Both the position numbers and the translations under genes were made by a program. Below are positions 13,388 to 25,038 of a stretch of DNA of 64,000 bases, in pieces. Position 1 is the first letter of the stretch, and each line of letters starts with the position of its first letter. Origin of the DNA: Nyssa sinensis (lineage: Eukaryota > Streptophyta > Magnoliopsida > Cornales > Nyssaceae); NCBI GenBank assembly GCA_008638375.1, contig VIRR01000579.1, positions 1 through 64,000 of the forward strand. The letters run 5' to 3'. The notes under the pieces were generated by a model. It worked only from the letters and a program-made list of their open reading frames with translations, was not told the origin of the DNA and did no database searches.

Positions 13388-13475
13388 TAGCCTAGTTGGT
13401 ATTTTTTTGGATGAGGTTTCCTTTCACTCAAAGGTCAAGGGTTCAATTCCCTTGGCCTCCCCTTTGGCCATTTTT
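13388..13475 (+). other. tRNA-like (Pol III-type) unit, antisense to its LTR
   Basis: It has an A-box-like TAGCCTAGTTGG at 13388-13399, a B-box-like GGTTCAATTCC at 13440-13450 and a T5 run at 13471-13475. This is the layout of a tRNA gene or a tRNA-derived SINE head. It lies on the strand opposite to the LTR. Three similar units occur in other LTRs of this window. A cloverleaf was not verified. It could be a SINE remnant or an internal Pol III promoter. Confidence 0.4.
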
Positions 13476-13869
13476 CCCGTATTTTCGGTTAAGGCCACGT
13501 TTGGTTGCGCAGAAATTCAGTTTTCCATGTTTGCTACATAACTTTCATTCCGTAGCTCATTTTTCGACGTGGTTTGTTTCGAGAGTTCCGTATTTCAGTA
13601 TTCTTCAGTGTCAGAGGTTCCGTGTCATTCATTAATCATTCGAGATTTCCCGGGTTAACAAATTCGGATTTCGTTAGTGCTAAAGCAGTGTTATTTCGCC
13701 GAATTAATCAGTAATTGGGTTCGGGTATTTTACCCTTTTCCTCCAGACATATTTAATTATTTTATCGATCTATCATGACCGCCGGGATTATGATTAATTC
13801 CCTAGATCATTCTATAAGCCGGTAATAATTAATAACTAATTATTAATTACGCAAAGTCGGGGTGTTACA

Positions 13870-14005
13870 ATTTATTTGGACATGTTAAGAGGCCTTCGGG
13901 TAGACACGTCATCAATACGCTACAAAAGGGTTAGTATATTAGCAAGGTGTCTAACTGGCCGGTCATTATCCTTAATCCATATAGGGTGGGTTCTGGGATG
14001 TGACA
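13870..14005 (+). repeat. LTR 'Y', 3' end
   Basis: After the ATTTA duplication the Y LTR continues and ends AGGGTGGGTTCTGGGATGTGACA. What follows (14006 on) is interior LTR sequence of the same family, not a PBS. This Y copy was probably itself a solo LTR inserted in another Y LTR. Confidence 0.75.
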
Positions 14006-14995
14006 TGTTTTGTAACATTGATAGCTTAAAGATGTTTTGTAAGCATTTTGTAATGTATTGTGTGGCCAACATTCCTTGTTAGGGGTTAGATCTAGTAGAC
14101 TATGAGAAGTCTATATAAGCATGACTTAGTCGGGAATCTGAAGTCGATGGCAGAATAGCAAGCCATGTAAGATTAGAGCTCTAAATTACATTATGTCACC
14201 AAGGTGACGTGTTATGGTCCACGAATGACATAGTTATTGTCTGTATAGGACAGTGCTTATAGATGTTGGATGTATTACTTTATTTCCTTGTAGTACCAGA
14301 TTTCATGTCATGATGAATTATCTTGCAGAACTGATTGCCATAAACTCTTATAATGACTTCAGTATATATGTACCATGCAACTGAGTACCATGCAACTCTC
14401 AATTATATGTATCTTCTTTAGAAATGCCAGTAATTTCCAGTACAGTTATTTTGTTGCTATCCACCAAAGATTATAAAAATGATTTCAAAAACCCATGACA
14501 GGGGACTGCTGTTACTCACGAGCTTTTCATTAAGCTCATAAGATTTTATCCTATGTATTTTCAGGAATTTCCAAGAAGTTTTCAAATTCAGATGCTAATA
14601 AGCTATGATGAATAGAGACTCTAGCTAAACGAGGATTAGTATCCTAGTTATGCAGGCACCATCTTAAGACAATAGATACCAAATTTATGTGACATATTAA
14701 GGAAGAATAGAATATGAATGATGTCCACCAATGATGTAACAGTCAGGCATTCATAACGTAACAAAGATTTATATTATTGTAACTCTGATTTATAGTTAGT
14801 TATATTCTGCCAAGTATGACTGCATTCAAACAAAATTTTTATAGACGAAGACTCTGCTACACAATTTTATATAACCGAATGCAATCTACTTGGATATGTT
14901 AGACACTTCATCAATATACTACCAAGGGTTAGTGTATTGGCGAAGGGTTTGATCATTATCCTTAATCCGTATAGGGTGGTTTTTGGGATGTGAAA
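14006..14995 (+). repeat. Second 'Y' LTR, 3' part
   Basis: This copy aligns with 6850-7853 plus 13875-14005. It contains the perfect hairpin GAGCTT-TTCATT-AAGCTC at 14520-14537 and an acceptor-like TTTTCAG ending at 14564. The terminus reads GATGTGAAA, a mutated GTGACA. A PBS follows directly, so this is the end of a 5' LTR. Confidence 0.75.
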
Positions 14996-14999
14996 GATT

Positions 15000-15123
15000 T
15001 GGTATTAGAGCAAAGGTTAAGGGTCTTTGTGAAAGGCCATATTAAGAACATCGGAGTATTAAGTTACTAAGTTACCCTTAGAAGACTTTGAGACTAAAAA
15101 TTTAGCAATACCAACAGGGTTGG
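15000..15123 (+). other. PBS and short leader of the 'Y' element
   Basis: TGGTATTAGAGC at 15000-15011 differs from the initiator-Met PBS by one transition. About 110 bp of untranslated leader follow before the next LTR inserts at 15124. No gag is visible, so the body of this element is lost or displaced. Confidence 0.7.
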
Positions 15124-16799
15124 TGTAATACCCTGACCCGGGTTAGCAGGTATACCGAGGTAGACCGAGTCGGGTAATGTACTATCAGTGGTAACTCGAG
15201 CTGTTTAAGCTCTATATCATTATATCATATGTACTGTACAATTTTGGAATATGAATAGTGTCAATTATATAGTCAGTGTCAGGCAATGCCCGAGCTACCC
15301 AGGACCATGCCTCGTAATGCGTGCACATACGTATTTCCATGCATGCATGAGTACATACATATACATAGCTCATTAAATATCAGGGTATGCATACGTACTC
15401 AGAAATTAGTATATATGAATGTATATATATGTATAAGATAGGTATAAATTATGTATTTATACATGGATATAATTATAATATAGTATATCATATATATATG
15501 TATGTGTATTAAAATGTAAAAGAAAAGAAAAGAAAGAAAGAAAAGGAAGCTGCCGAGCAGCAGCATGTTGGTGTAGTTTTTGTGTCGGTTGGTGTAGTGT
15601 GTGTGTGTTGTGTGTGTGAATATCATATACATATATCACACAAATATCAACCAATCATTTAAAGGAAAGTTGGGGAATAAAAAGGGAAATTTAATGCAAG
15701 ATGGTAAAGTCAAAGAAGAGGGCTTAGAAGGCTGAGAAACCAAGAGAGAGAGAGAGAGAGAGATAAATTCAAGGTGGTGGAGTGTGGTGTAATATATGTA
15801 TATATATAGGTGTTGCGTGAGATGAAAGGAAAAATAGAAAGAAAAGCTGAGTGAGAACTATAAGTGTTAGGAGAAATTCAGAAGTAATTCAAATGCTGAA
15901 ACAGAGAGGAAGAAGAAGGAACCAAACCAAGAAAATAGAAATTATAGGTAAGTTATAGAGTTCTGTTTTTCAGTTTTTAAAACATGATAAATTGATCTAA
16001 TTGTTAGTTCTTATTAAGCATCAAATGAGGATTTGTTAGCTAGAAAAATCAAGAGAAATGGTTAAGAAATGAGATGGAAATCAACAGTTGCAGGTTTTAG
16101 GGTGTTTTGAATTCATTGATATTTTATGTATTAAACTTTGTTTAAATGGCCTAGGATTGATTCTATACAGTGCAGAAAACCATTAGGACAAGATAGAAGT
16201 CAAAACAATGAGAAACCAAGCACGAAATGAAAAATTTTTAGGTCACCAGAAAACCGGTTTCCCCATTTAAAGTCCACTATTCGAGAGTTGTGATAACTTA
16301 AATCGAAAAATGAAGCTAGAAATGAAAAACCCATTGAAAATAGAAGAAAAACGTGTCAAAATTGTGCAAAAATATGATCAAAAAATGGTGACCGTCACCG
16401 GAGAAGACGACGGCACCCACCGGAGCACTACCGGCGTATTGCTGGAGAAGAAGAAGACTGTTTGGGGTTGGGTTCGAGTCATGGGTCAGATCCAGGTCGG
16501 GACCCGACTGAAACAGAAATGGATATGTCAAAACGACATATTATTGACTAAGTTAAAAGATTTTAAATTGAATTGCAAGTGTTTGGTAACAAGAGTAAGA
16601 AATTGAAATTGGGAGAAAAAAAAAAGAATAGCGATATCCTATTCCTGTTCCGTAGATATCCACTGTTTGGCTACCCTTAGTTAGGATAAGATTTTCTGAA
16701 ATTTCATTTGGAACCAAAAGTTATAAAAATTGTACTTGGGCCCTAAAATTTTAGTTATTATGAATAGACCCACAAAATAAAATAATTAATTAATTAAAT

Positions 16800-17235
16800 A
16801 TTAATTTAATTAATTAATAAAATTATCAAAATGCCCCTAAGTCAAAAAGTAGTCAAACGAACTTCGATTAAAATAAAAGAATAGTGAATTTTTATTATTT
16901 CGAGCATTCCGGACTCAACGGTGGGGTCCAATTTATGAAAAAAGGTCTCAAGAAATGAGAACCCATGAAAGTGCAAATGATCATTCTACCCTTTATAGTA
17001 ACGATGTCCAAATTAAACATATGAATAGTATATTTTAACTATCTCGGATATTCTAAGACCAATGGTGAGGCCCGTTTTGCGAGACGGGTTCTTAAGACCC
17101 GTAAAAGTGCAAAATGACCATTTTGCCTTTTTTAGCCCAAATGTCCGAATTAAGTTCCGCGAAAGCCTAAACTAACTTTTTTTTACGTCCCGGACTTAAT
17201 GGTAAAGTCTATTTTAGTAAAAGATAAACCAATAG
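16800..17235 (+). repeat. Dyad-module array
   Basis: This is a clear example of the recurrent LTR module. GCAAAATGACCATTTTGC at 17109-17126 has 7-bp perfect arms. GGACTCAACGGTGGGGTCC lies at 16911-16929 and GGACTTAATGGTAAAGTCT at 17192-17210. CCCGTTTTGCGAGACGGG at 17071-17088 has 5-bp arms. Several changes are paired across a stem. Confidence 0.7.
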
Positions 17236-17720
17236 TAAAAGGGCATAAAATTTGATGAATAGCATAAATTATAAAAAGGTAAACTGAGATATACTATTTA
17301 TTGATGAATAGGGATTTCAATGAGGAAGCAACAGTGACTTGATTTTATTGTGAAAGAACAAAAATGGTTTAAGAGGTAAATAAATGTCTGATCTCTACAT
17401 GTGTTACATTCCCAGCCATGTCAATAGTTTTTCTTATATTATCTATTGTACTCCATACATGCCATAACATTTATTGAGTCCACATTGATATTGCTCTATC
17501 TTGTGGAAAGTGTTTATTGACTGTTATATATCTTGATCATGATTTATGTACACTTTGTACATAGGCCTCAAGGGGCAAGACTTATGATCTCAGCAGCCCA
17601 GTTTACATTGGCCTATTAAGGCAACAGTTTCATTTCGCTGTTAAGATAGTGTTATTTCATTTACTGTTTAGGGGATTTAGCATGATCTCGATATATTATA
17701 CTGTAGTCGGATTTGTGCTC

Positions 17721-19537
17721 TGGAAGCGCGTCGTTAACACTCCAAAAATAAATTAACTTTACTTCTTAACACAATAAACACAGTAGCTAGCTGAGTAAGG
17801 GTCGATTCCATAGAGAGTGTTTGCAATTTATTTATTTTATTTATTCTGACTAAATCTAAACTAAAATCCAATTAATAGCAAAACAATAAACGCGGGGGGG
17901 GGGGGGGGGGTTGGAATTTTGATTAAACTAATTACGAATGAAAATTTAATTAATAAAAAAAATCAATGAATTTAAAACTTCAGTTCTTCGGTTCAATCTT
18001 ACCCTCACGGTCAATGGAACAATCAATCAATTATAACATTATTCTACCCTTCAATGAATCTAATAATCCTAGGTAACAACAAGCTCTGCTACCCGAAATT
18101 TTCTTTAATTTCTCACTAATGAAACAAGCTCTCCATTAGATTCTAACCATTAAACAATTTAGAACAAGCTCTCTAAATTTAATCTAATGGCAGCATTAAT
18201 ATCTAGGAAATTAGATTATTCTAAGCAACAATCACACAAGCTCAGACTGTTTAACTTAGGACATGATAATCATAGCAATAAACAAAAGCTTGTCCACAAT
18301 CATCTATCACTATTTGCCACAATTGATTAGGAACTATATCAATTACGTAATATACCTCCTGAATCTAGCAATTGATAATAATCTGATCAATCTAACAGGC
18401 CTTAATTAAATCAATCAAATCAAATATTATAAACAATTAAAACAGATTATCATGAACAGATTCATAAAAAGTGAGAAATAACGTTACTGTATTGATTCAA
18501 CCATTAAACTGTAATGAGGGTTCGAAATCCCCTAGAACTGAATTAAAAAAATCTAGCCTAACATACTTGAATAAAAAAATACAACTAATAAATTACTGTT
18601 ACTATATCTCCACTTTTGCTCCCTCGTGTGCCTTCAGTTTCTCTATGCGCCGCACGCTCTCCTTCAACCTGCGCCGCACGCTCCTCTCTTTTGCGATGCT
18701 TGAATCTCCTTTTAAATGCCCCTCAAACTACTGCCATGCCGTTAGGTTTTCTTTTTTTTTAATCATTCCTCCTGGGTCCCACAGCAACCGCATAAAGGCC
18801 GCAGCCCCTTTATTTTTAGTTACGCCCTCACTCTTTGACTTTTCTTTTTCTATTTCTCTTTATTTTTTCCTTGCTCCATGACCCACCTGCTTTATGACTT
18901 TTCTACCTTTTATTTTTATTTTCTTTCCAACACCCACGTTCTTCCCAATCCAGCGCCTCAGGCCCAAGACAAAGCCCACTTTCAGCTTTTTTTCTTTCTT
19001 TTCCAGCAGGCCCATTTCAATTGGGCTGAATCTTGAAAGCTATTGTTCTATTGGAAAACGATTGAATCTTGATTCGGACTCTTCATAAAAGTTGTAGCCC
19101 TGGATGAGTAGATAATTTTGGAATTTTGAATCACCTGATTTGAATTTCAGAAACTCAAGTTATGGCCCGTTGAATTCGGCTGGTCGGACAGGAAATCAGC
19201 TGCACGGATCAGCTTTCCAGGCCTGATTTCGAAACAATGTTTGGAGGCTTAAAAGAACTTGGATGTTTACAAACCAGGCCTTCCTGAAAATCCCAAGACG
19301 TCCTCTACAAACTTCATGAAGACCACTTCCTCATTCTCGAACTCGAACACCATCCAAATCTCAAATGAAGCTCCATAGGTAAAATCTGTCCAAAAGCCAA
19401 AAATTGCACAAAATTATTCTTTTGTCATCAATGCTTTCCTAATTCAATAAATTAATTAATTACCTCACTAAAACAGAAAATATACCACAAAACTAAATAT
19501 AAAGGAATTAAAAGTACAAAATATTATGCTCCTATCA
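17721..19537 (-). mobile_element. Solo LTR of a different family (TGATAGGAGC..), TSD TGCTC
   Basis: On the minus strand it runs TGATAGGAGCAT..GCGCTTCCA, with TG..CA ends. It is flanked by perfect TGCTC duplications (17716-17720 and 19538-19542). Removing it restores an LTR sequence colinear with 39310-39360 of another copy, which confirms the empty site. It has no coding domain and no internal PBS, so a solo LTR of 1817 bp is the best reading. A run of 17 G lies at 17894-17910. The plus-strand ORF at 18471-18881 has skewed composition and no recognisable domain, and I do not believe it is a gene. Confidence 0.85.
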
Positions 19538-20320
19538 TGCTCAGTCACAAACTCCATCTGATGCTTACTAGACCTACGGGTCGAGAAAATGGAATCAAAA
19601 GTGGCAATTAAAATGGCAATTAAAGTGGGATCTGTGAGGCGAGTACTGAACCGACGAGTTAGTGCTTGGCTGAGGGATTGAGGAAAAAGAGAACAAAAAA
19701 GGACTAAGGGGTATGCTGGGCCCTAAGTTAAAGTGTATCCACATTTTTTGTTATCAATATCTATTATTAATTTTCATAGCTTGATCATATTATTTCATTA
19801 TGAATGATCATGAGATTTCACAGCTTTTTATTAAGAATATACGATTTATTCTTGAGACAACTCATGACTGTAGTAGTATAATATTGTCAGCAGAACAGAT
19901 TTCATTTCCTTATCATTTGACTTCTATCATTTGATATTGAGTTATATATTCATTGACTGGCTAGCATCTTTATATACATCTGTACACATGGCAGAGTAAA
20001 GGAGTATTACTTACTGAGTTTTCATAGCTCATCAGATACTACACAACATTTGACTTACAGGCACAGATATCGAGGACAGACCATAGAGTCTGATAGCTAG
20101 GAGGTGGACATTTACTTTTGAAGTTACAGTGTAATACTTAGTATAGACAGTCTTATAGCTCTCCCATGTTATCCACGTCTTGGGGATGAACAGTTGTATT
20201 AAGAAATTTTGTATTCCGCATTTTGTAAACATCATATATATCACATGCAGCTTTTATTTATTTTCTTCCGCATTTTACTTGTTGCATGTTAGAGTACGAA
20301 TTGCCTAAACCTAGGTAACT

Positions 20321-22860
20321 GTCAGAGTATAGGATATTAAAGTCTAAGTAACCACCAAATAAAGTACGGAATGATAGCAGAAGATCCTAGTGTGTTATTG
20401 GAACCTTAGTTATGAGTAAGACTGATCACCTTACTGTGTAACTTTAGGACCGAGAACACATATAGCATGCCCAGTCCACCATTGGAATAGGATTCATAAT
20501 GAATAAACTTAGTGAAGAGTAAACAATATGACAATCTATGTTAGAAGTCATAGATTAGAATTAATATCAGAATGAAAGCGAAACTCCAAAGTAGACCAAA
20601 TCTCAACCCAAGTGACTTAAGTCTCCCAATTGGAGATAAATTAAAAAGGAAGAAAATGGGTTACCACTACCCTATGAATCTCTAATAAGTCCAATAGGAT
20701 TTAAGGAAATATTGGAGAGATTAAAATGACTTAAACTTATTAATATGTCAGTAGATTACAAAAAGAATCATACAACACATAAGCTAAATATCAAGAACCA
20801 CAAGAACCCTCAAACCTTAGCCAAGAGTCCTTCATATTGGTCTTGCAACAAACTATTGTCTCTTTCCAACTTTACAATTCTGGTCTCCAAAGTATGAGTA
20901 GATATATCCATAAGCTTGTGTAACTCCTTATTTTCTCGCGAGACGTCTTTAATCGTTTTATGGGATTTAGTGAGCAACCATTGTAGAATAGCAATATGAT
21001 TGTTTAGTGATTGAACTATAGTATTCCTAGCATGTAAACCTCGAGCCATATTTGAAAGAGAGCTCATAACTCGAACACTTAGAATCAAAGAATCATAAAC
21101 AGCATTAGCGTTAATCATAGTTGCAAGTAACCTCTCATCGCGAGAAGAGACGAAGCCCAGAGAAACTACTGTGGCAACTGGGTTATCTTGCATCACAGAA
21201 TCATTAACCGTGATAGGACCAGTTAAAGTTGAGAATGTAGGTTTCTACATCGCTAGCTGTATAATAGGTACTTCTATTAGATTATGATGATTCTAAGAAT
21301 AAGAAGCCATTAGATAGATAGAAGATGATATTTAGACAAAGCAAAAGTGATATTATCATAACACTGATAAGTTAGTGAGTACTAGTGATTAGGATATGAT
21401 TCTTAAGAATAAGCCACAATGTAAGGTCAAAGACCTAATTGTATTGGCCTACGTGCGGTCAAAAATCAAATCCTCTAGATAATCTCAAGGTGGTTGGTAT
21501 ACCAAATACAATAGCAAGCATTAATTACCATGAACAGTGACAATAGTAACCATAGTTAAAATAGTATGGTCAGCATAAACTCAAAAATAGAAATCTCTAG
21601 AAAACTAGTAAGAGCTAGAGGAGTTAGACCAGTCACTAAACATTCAATCCAACAATGGAAAATATTTCACGAATCCAATAATTCTCCAGTAATTATAGAT
21701 AATGATGGGCCACATTATCTAGTAATTAAGACACTGCGACCACAACAACACTTCCAATCCAACAATGGAAAATACTTCACGAATAATCATGCAACATTAT
21801 TATAGAACAAATCATTTGAAGTACAGAAACATTTAAAGATAAAAGATTATAATTCAACCATCCTTGGAAGAGCATGAAGTGATAGTAAGTATGTTGCAAA
21901 GACTAACATAATAGTACTTAATAATAATAAGAGCACCAATTTAAGTTCTTCTCCCATCCAGGAAAATTAGGAATAGACGGGAATCCTTAAAACCCATTAG
22001 AAACTAGATTTTGATTTTATTCAAAATATTTAAAACATTCTCGAGTAAGATCAAAGAAAAAGGATCTACAGTGTAAAATTAAGAAATGAAGTAGCTATCA
22101 ACATAAAAATAAATAATAAAAAAAAATCTCTCAAATCTCGGAGGAATTCTGATGACATGAAATTACCCAGTTGAGACCAAGAAGGAAGATACCTGAAAAA
22201 AAAATGGAAAATGTATACATCCATCAATTAATCCTATTAATCAAATCTAGAAATCCTATTCAAAATTCATATACCTGTGACGGACGAGATCGAAATTAAG
22301 GACTCTCAACAAATGGACAGTATGGAAGAAATCACCATAAGTGTCAATGACGAACCAAATTTGAGAGAAACTAAGAAGAATGATTAGTAAAGATTGAGAT
22401 TGTCAGCGACGAGGTAAAGAGATGGTCAGAAATTATTACTTTAACCTTATAATCAAGTTAATAGAATAACACCATTAGAAGTAAGATTTTGATCTCCACC
22501 ACCTCTAGTGTGAAGTAGAACTGAGAGAAAGAGCACTTAGAAAGAAATTAAGATCATAAATCCCAGAAGTTAGATGTACTAACGTCAAACCAAGAATGGG
22601 AAACGGTTAATACTTGCGGTGTGAGAAGCGAGAATCGACGATCGACGATGAGACAACCAAAGCCAGAGATATAGCAACACTGACCGTCGATAAGCCGACG
22701 CTAAATGAAAGATTGTTATGGATAGAGAAATCATGAGGAGGAAGAAAGGATAAGGATAGAATAGAACAAAAGATGAAAAATAATCAGTGAAAATCCTTTA
22801 CACAACGTAGTATTAGAGGAATAAAAAGAAAGAGAGATGTACAGTTAGATGATTATATAG
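20321..22860. other. Unassigned AT-rich segment
   Basis: No LTR termini, PBS or pol motif could be placed here. It contains the decayed minus-strand ORF at 20810-21311. It also has a 30-bp direct repeat ('caatccaacaatgg..' at 21645-21674 and 21755-21784, one mismatch, 110 bp apart). It may be the remnant interior of an older element or old intergenic DNA. Both borders are approximate. Confidence 0.4.
20810..21311 (-). pseudogene. Decayed ORF with predicted coiled coil, function unknown
   Basis: An intact 128-codon frame (21196-20810) extends upstream to an ATG at 21311 through two TAG codons, giving about 166 codons. Both stops fit CAG-to-TAG changes, the signature of CHG methylation decay. 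The N-terminal half is mixed. The C-terminal half (motifs SLNNHIAILQWLLTK, ENKELHKL, KLERDNSLLQDQYEGLL) has heptad-like spacing of L/I and charged residues, suggesting a coiled coil. I cannot assign a family. It could be an accessory ORF of a retroelement or a gene fragment. Nothing nearby supplies a partner. Confidence 0.5.
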
Positions 22861-23022
22861 TTATGTGACTTACATATTCCCCTCAACTTTATTCCTATAC
22901 TGTGGTATGACAATATCTCTGCCATAGCTCTTGCATCCAATCCCATCTTTTATGCACGAACAAAGCATATAGAGGTCGATTACCGCTACATGTGTGAGAA
23001 AATCACTAAGAAAGACATTGAT
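22860..23022 (+). pseudogene. Ty1/copia RNase H C-terminal fragment
   Basis: In one frame it shows the copia RNase H end: HIPLNFIPILWYDNISAIAL, then SNPIFYARTKHIEVDYRY and EKITKKDI. The DN and the ARTKHIE..DYRY motif are typical; W at 22903 fixes the frame. There is no stop in about 50 codons. The upstream pol is absent and the right side is cut by an LTR at 23023. It is a scrap, not a gene. Confidence 0.8.
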
Positions 23023-23525
23023 TGTTACGACCGAAAACTCACACTATGCGGATTAAATGAATTGCACAAGAGTGATAAAAAGATTTCTTATATTTTTAAT
23101 TAAATGGGTAAGCTACATACTCTAATAACCATCAATTAAAATATCTCCAAGTACAATTTTGGTCATCATAAATCACCATTTAAGTCTAACATCATGTCTA
23201 GTGTCATAATATCATAATGTCTAATATTAAGATCAACCTTACAAAATATATGTTCAATTTATAACTTGGAGTTTTACATCATCAACATTTGTTCACAACC
23301 TCATCACTAGTTCCACTAGTCATATCATTTCATTTCCTCCCATATGGTGTTACCTGAAAAATTATTATAAATATGGAGTGAGATAACTTAGCTCAGTAAA
23401 TAATTCCCTCACTCTGCCATGGTATAGGGTTAGTTTAGGTAACATAATGCAACCAAATGGCAAGTGAAAGGATATAGAACAATAGCTAGTCACAAGAAAA
23501 AATAGATCAAGAAAGATGACGCATG
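23023..23525 (-). repeat. LTR 'X' (minus), first part
   Basis: It starts TGTTACGACCG, a variant of TGTCACGACCCG, inside the copia fragment. The reverse complement of 23375-23425 matches 39916-39965 in the X solo LTR (CATGGCAGAGTGAGG..). It is interrupted by element C and resumes at 35462. Confidence 0.75.
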
Positions 23526-24948
23526 TGTCATGACCCGAAATCCACCCTATGCAGATCTGGCATCGCGACACCAGCCCGACCCAATTGCTGAACTGGATTT
23601 TTCCTTTTTATTTTAACTTAACATTCATATGTGAGTATTATTAACATGCAATCAACAATCTAATAAATAGTAGAAGACTTAATAAATTTCTCATTTATAA
23701 TACTAAAGTTCATTTAATTATACAAACCCAAAAATTCCAAATACATCTACCCCCAGGACGTGGGGTGATGGGAGAGCATGGGACAAGTACTATACTTCAC
23801 TATCAAAATATCCTTGCAGTATATGTATCTGAAACCATTCTATGCCTATTTGGGATTTTAATCCCTACTTCAAAATATGGCATCCTTTCTTGGAAAAGTT
23901 AAATTAACTGTATGAGCTATGGAAACTCAATAAGTAATTCCTTTGCTCTGCTAAGGGTCAAAGTCAATATAAGAAAGTCCATAACCCAAGATAAACAAGG
24001 TTATGTCAATATGATAGCCATTCAAGAAAATGAGATGTCACAATAACAAGTCACATAATGTGAATCAATTGAACTGACAGTTCGGGTCTAAGGCACATGT
24101 TAGTTAAAGATGTAGTTTTACTTATAAATCTTTCACCCTTCCCTTCACCAGGCAATGTGGGATGTGCACGTCGCCCTTCCCCCTTCGGTATCTACCGTCT
24201 TCAGCAAGGAGTGCCGCCAACATCATACCACACTCCTAAATAGGGTCCGGCTTACTTTTTCTCCCAATATATAGATGTATAATAATCACATGATCAAGAT
24301 ATATAATTTAATTTAACAATATCCACAAATTGGAATAAACATGAAAATGTGGAATCAACAATAATAGCTGAATGAATCAACAATATCTGAAATGTATAAG
24401 AGAATACAAGTCTGGCATTAACAAGAAACACTGTGTGACATGGCTAGAACTTTGCCACATACAGAGATCGAATTTTACTTACCTTTACTGTACAATCAAG
24501 AAAGTCATATATCCTTCTCTTTCCCCTTTGACGTTCCTAGTATTCAGGAAATGTATTTCAGTCTACTATATACATAGTCTATGCTATTCATCAAATTTTA
24601 TGCATCAATGCTATAAGTTTCTCTTTTGCTAAAATGGACTCTACTATTGAGTCCAGGACGTCGAAGAAAGTCATTTTAGGCTTTCACGGACTATAATTCA
24701 GACATCCGTACTAAAAAAGGCATAATGGTCATTTCGTATTTTTACGTGTCTTTATTTCTTAGGACCTATTTTCACAATTTTTATTCCGCCATTGAGTCCG
24801 GAAGGTCCAAGATAATAAAAATTGACTATTTATTTGACTAATTTGGACATCGGGATTATTTCCCTTAATTAAATTAATTTAATTAAATTTATTCATTTAA
24901 AATGATAATATATATTATTTTAAGTAAATATGAACACATGTGCCATGA

Positions 24949-25038
24949 TGGCATAGTGGTTCCCACGTGTTACTTAAGTCCTTCCCTTTTACGCATCCCA
25001 CGTTCGATTCTTGGGGGCAGCAGCCTCTCATTTTTTTT
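24949..25038 (+). other. tRNA-like (Pol III-type) unit, antisense to its LTR
   Basis: It has an A-box-like TGGCATAGTGG (24949-24959), a B-box-like ACGTTCGATTC (25000-25010) and T8 at 25031-25038. The palindrome TGCCATGATGGCA overlaps the A box at 24941-24953. Size and order match the unit at 41533-41623 (90 against 91 bp). Transcription would oppose the LTR. It may be a tRNA-derived SINE head. Confidence 0.45.

Larger units (their letters stand above)
7854..13869 (-). mobile_element. Solo LTR, 6.0 kb, TSD ATTTA
   Basis: The plus strand starts TGTCACATCCCG and ends GGGGTGTTACA, so the LTR is minus-oriented with TG..CA ends. It is flanked by perfect ATTTA duplications (7849-7853 and 13870-13874). 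No PBS, PPT, gag or pol lies inside, so it is a solo LTR left by LTR-LTR recombination. It is unusually long because it carries a 55-bp minisatellite and a 134-bp tandem array. It also contains dyad modules (about 11330-11760) and an antisense tRNA-like unit (13388-13475). Removing it with one TSD restores the Y LTR. Confidence 0.92.
15124..20320 (+). repeat. LTR of the TGTAATACCCTGACCCGGG family, 3'-truncated, with nested insert
   Basis: The start TGTAATACCCTGACCCGGG is clear. The sequence then follows the family order. There is a TA/CA-rich promoter region and a GA-rich leader, with a perfect donor AG|GTAAGT at 15948. The palindromes GGTGACCGTCACC (about 16387) and GTCGGGACCCGAC (about 16497) come next. 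Dyad modules lie at 16800-17235 and the TTTGATGAATAGCAT box at 17251-17265. Last come an AGCT hairpin and an acceptor-like TTACAG near 20055. The expected GTGACA end is missing and similarity fades near 20290-20320, so the right border is approximate. Confidence 0.75.

Noticed and set aside
16310..16606. 98-codon plus-strand ORF with VTVTGEDDG
   Set aside because: It overlaps the palindromic leader block seen in all LTRs, and the frame is not conserved in the other copies.
18471..18881. 136-codon ORF in the TGATAGGAGC solo LTR
   Set aside because: It lies in a pyrimidine-rich LTR, gives an F/S/L-rich peptide, has no domain and no homologous ORF elsewhere in the window.
24030..24260. Possible host gene fragment around 'cttcggtatctaccgtc'
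   Set aside because: The same sequence is in the other LTR of element C (31190-31370), so it is LTR sequence.
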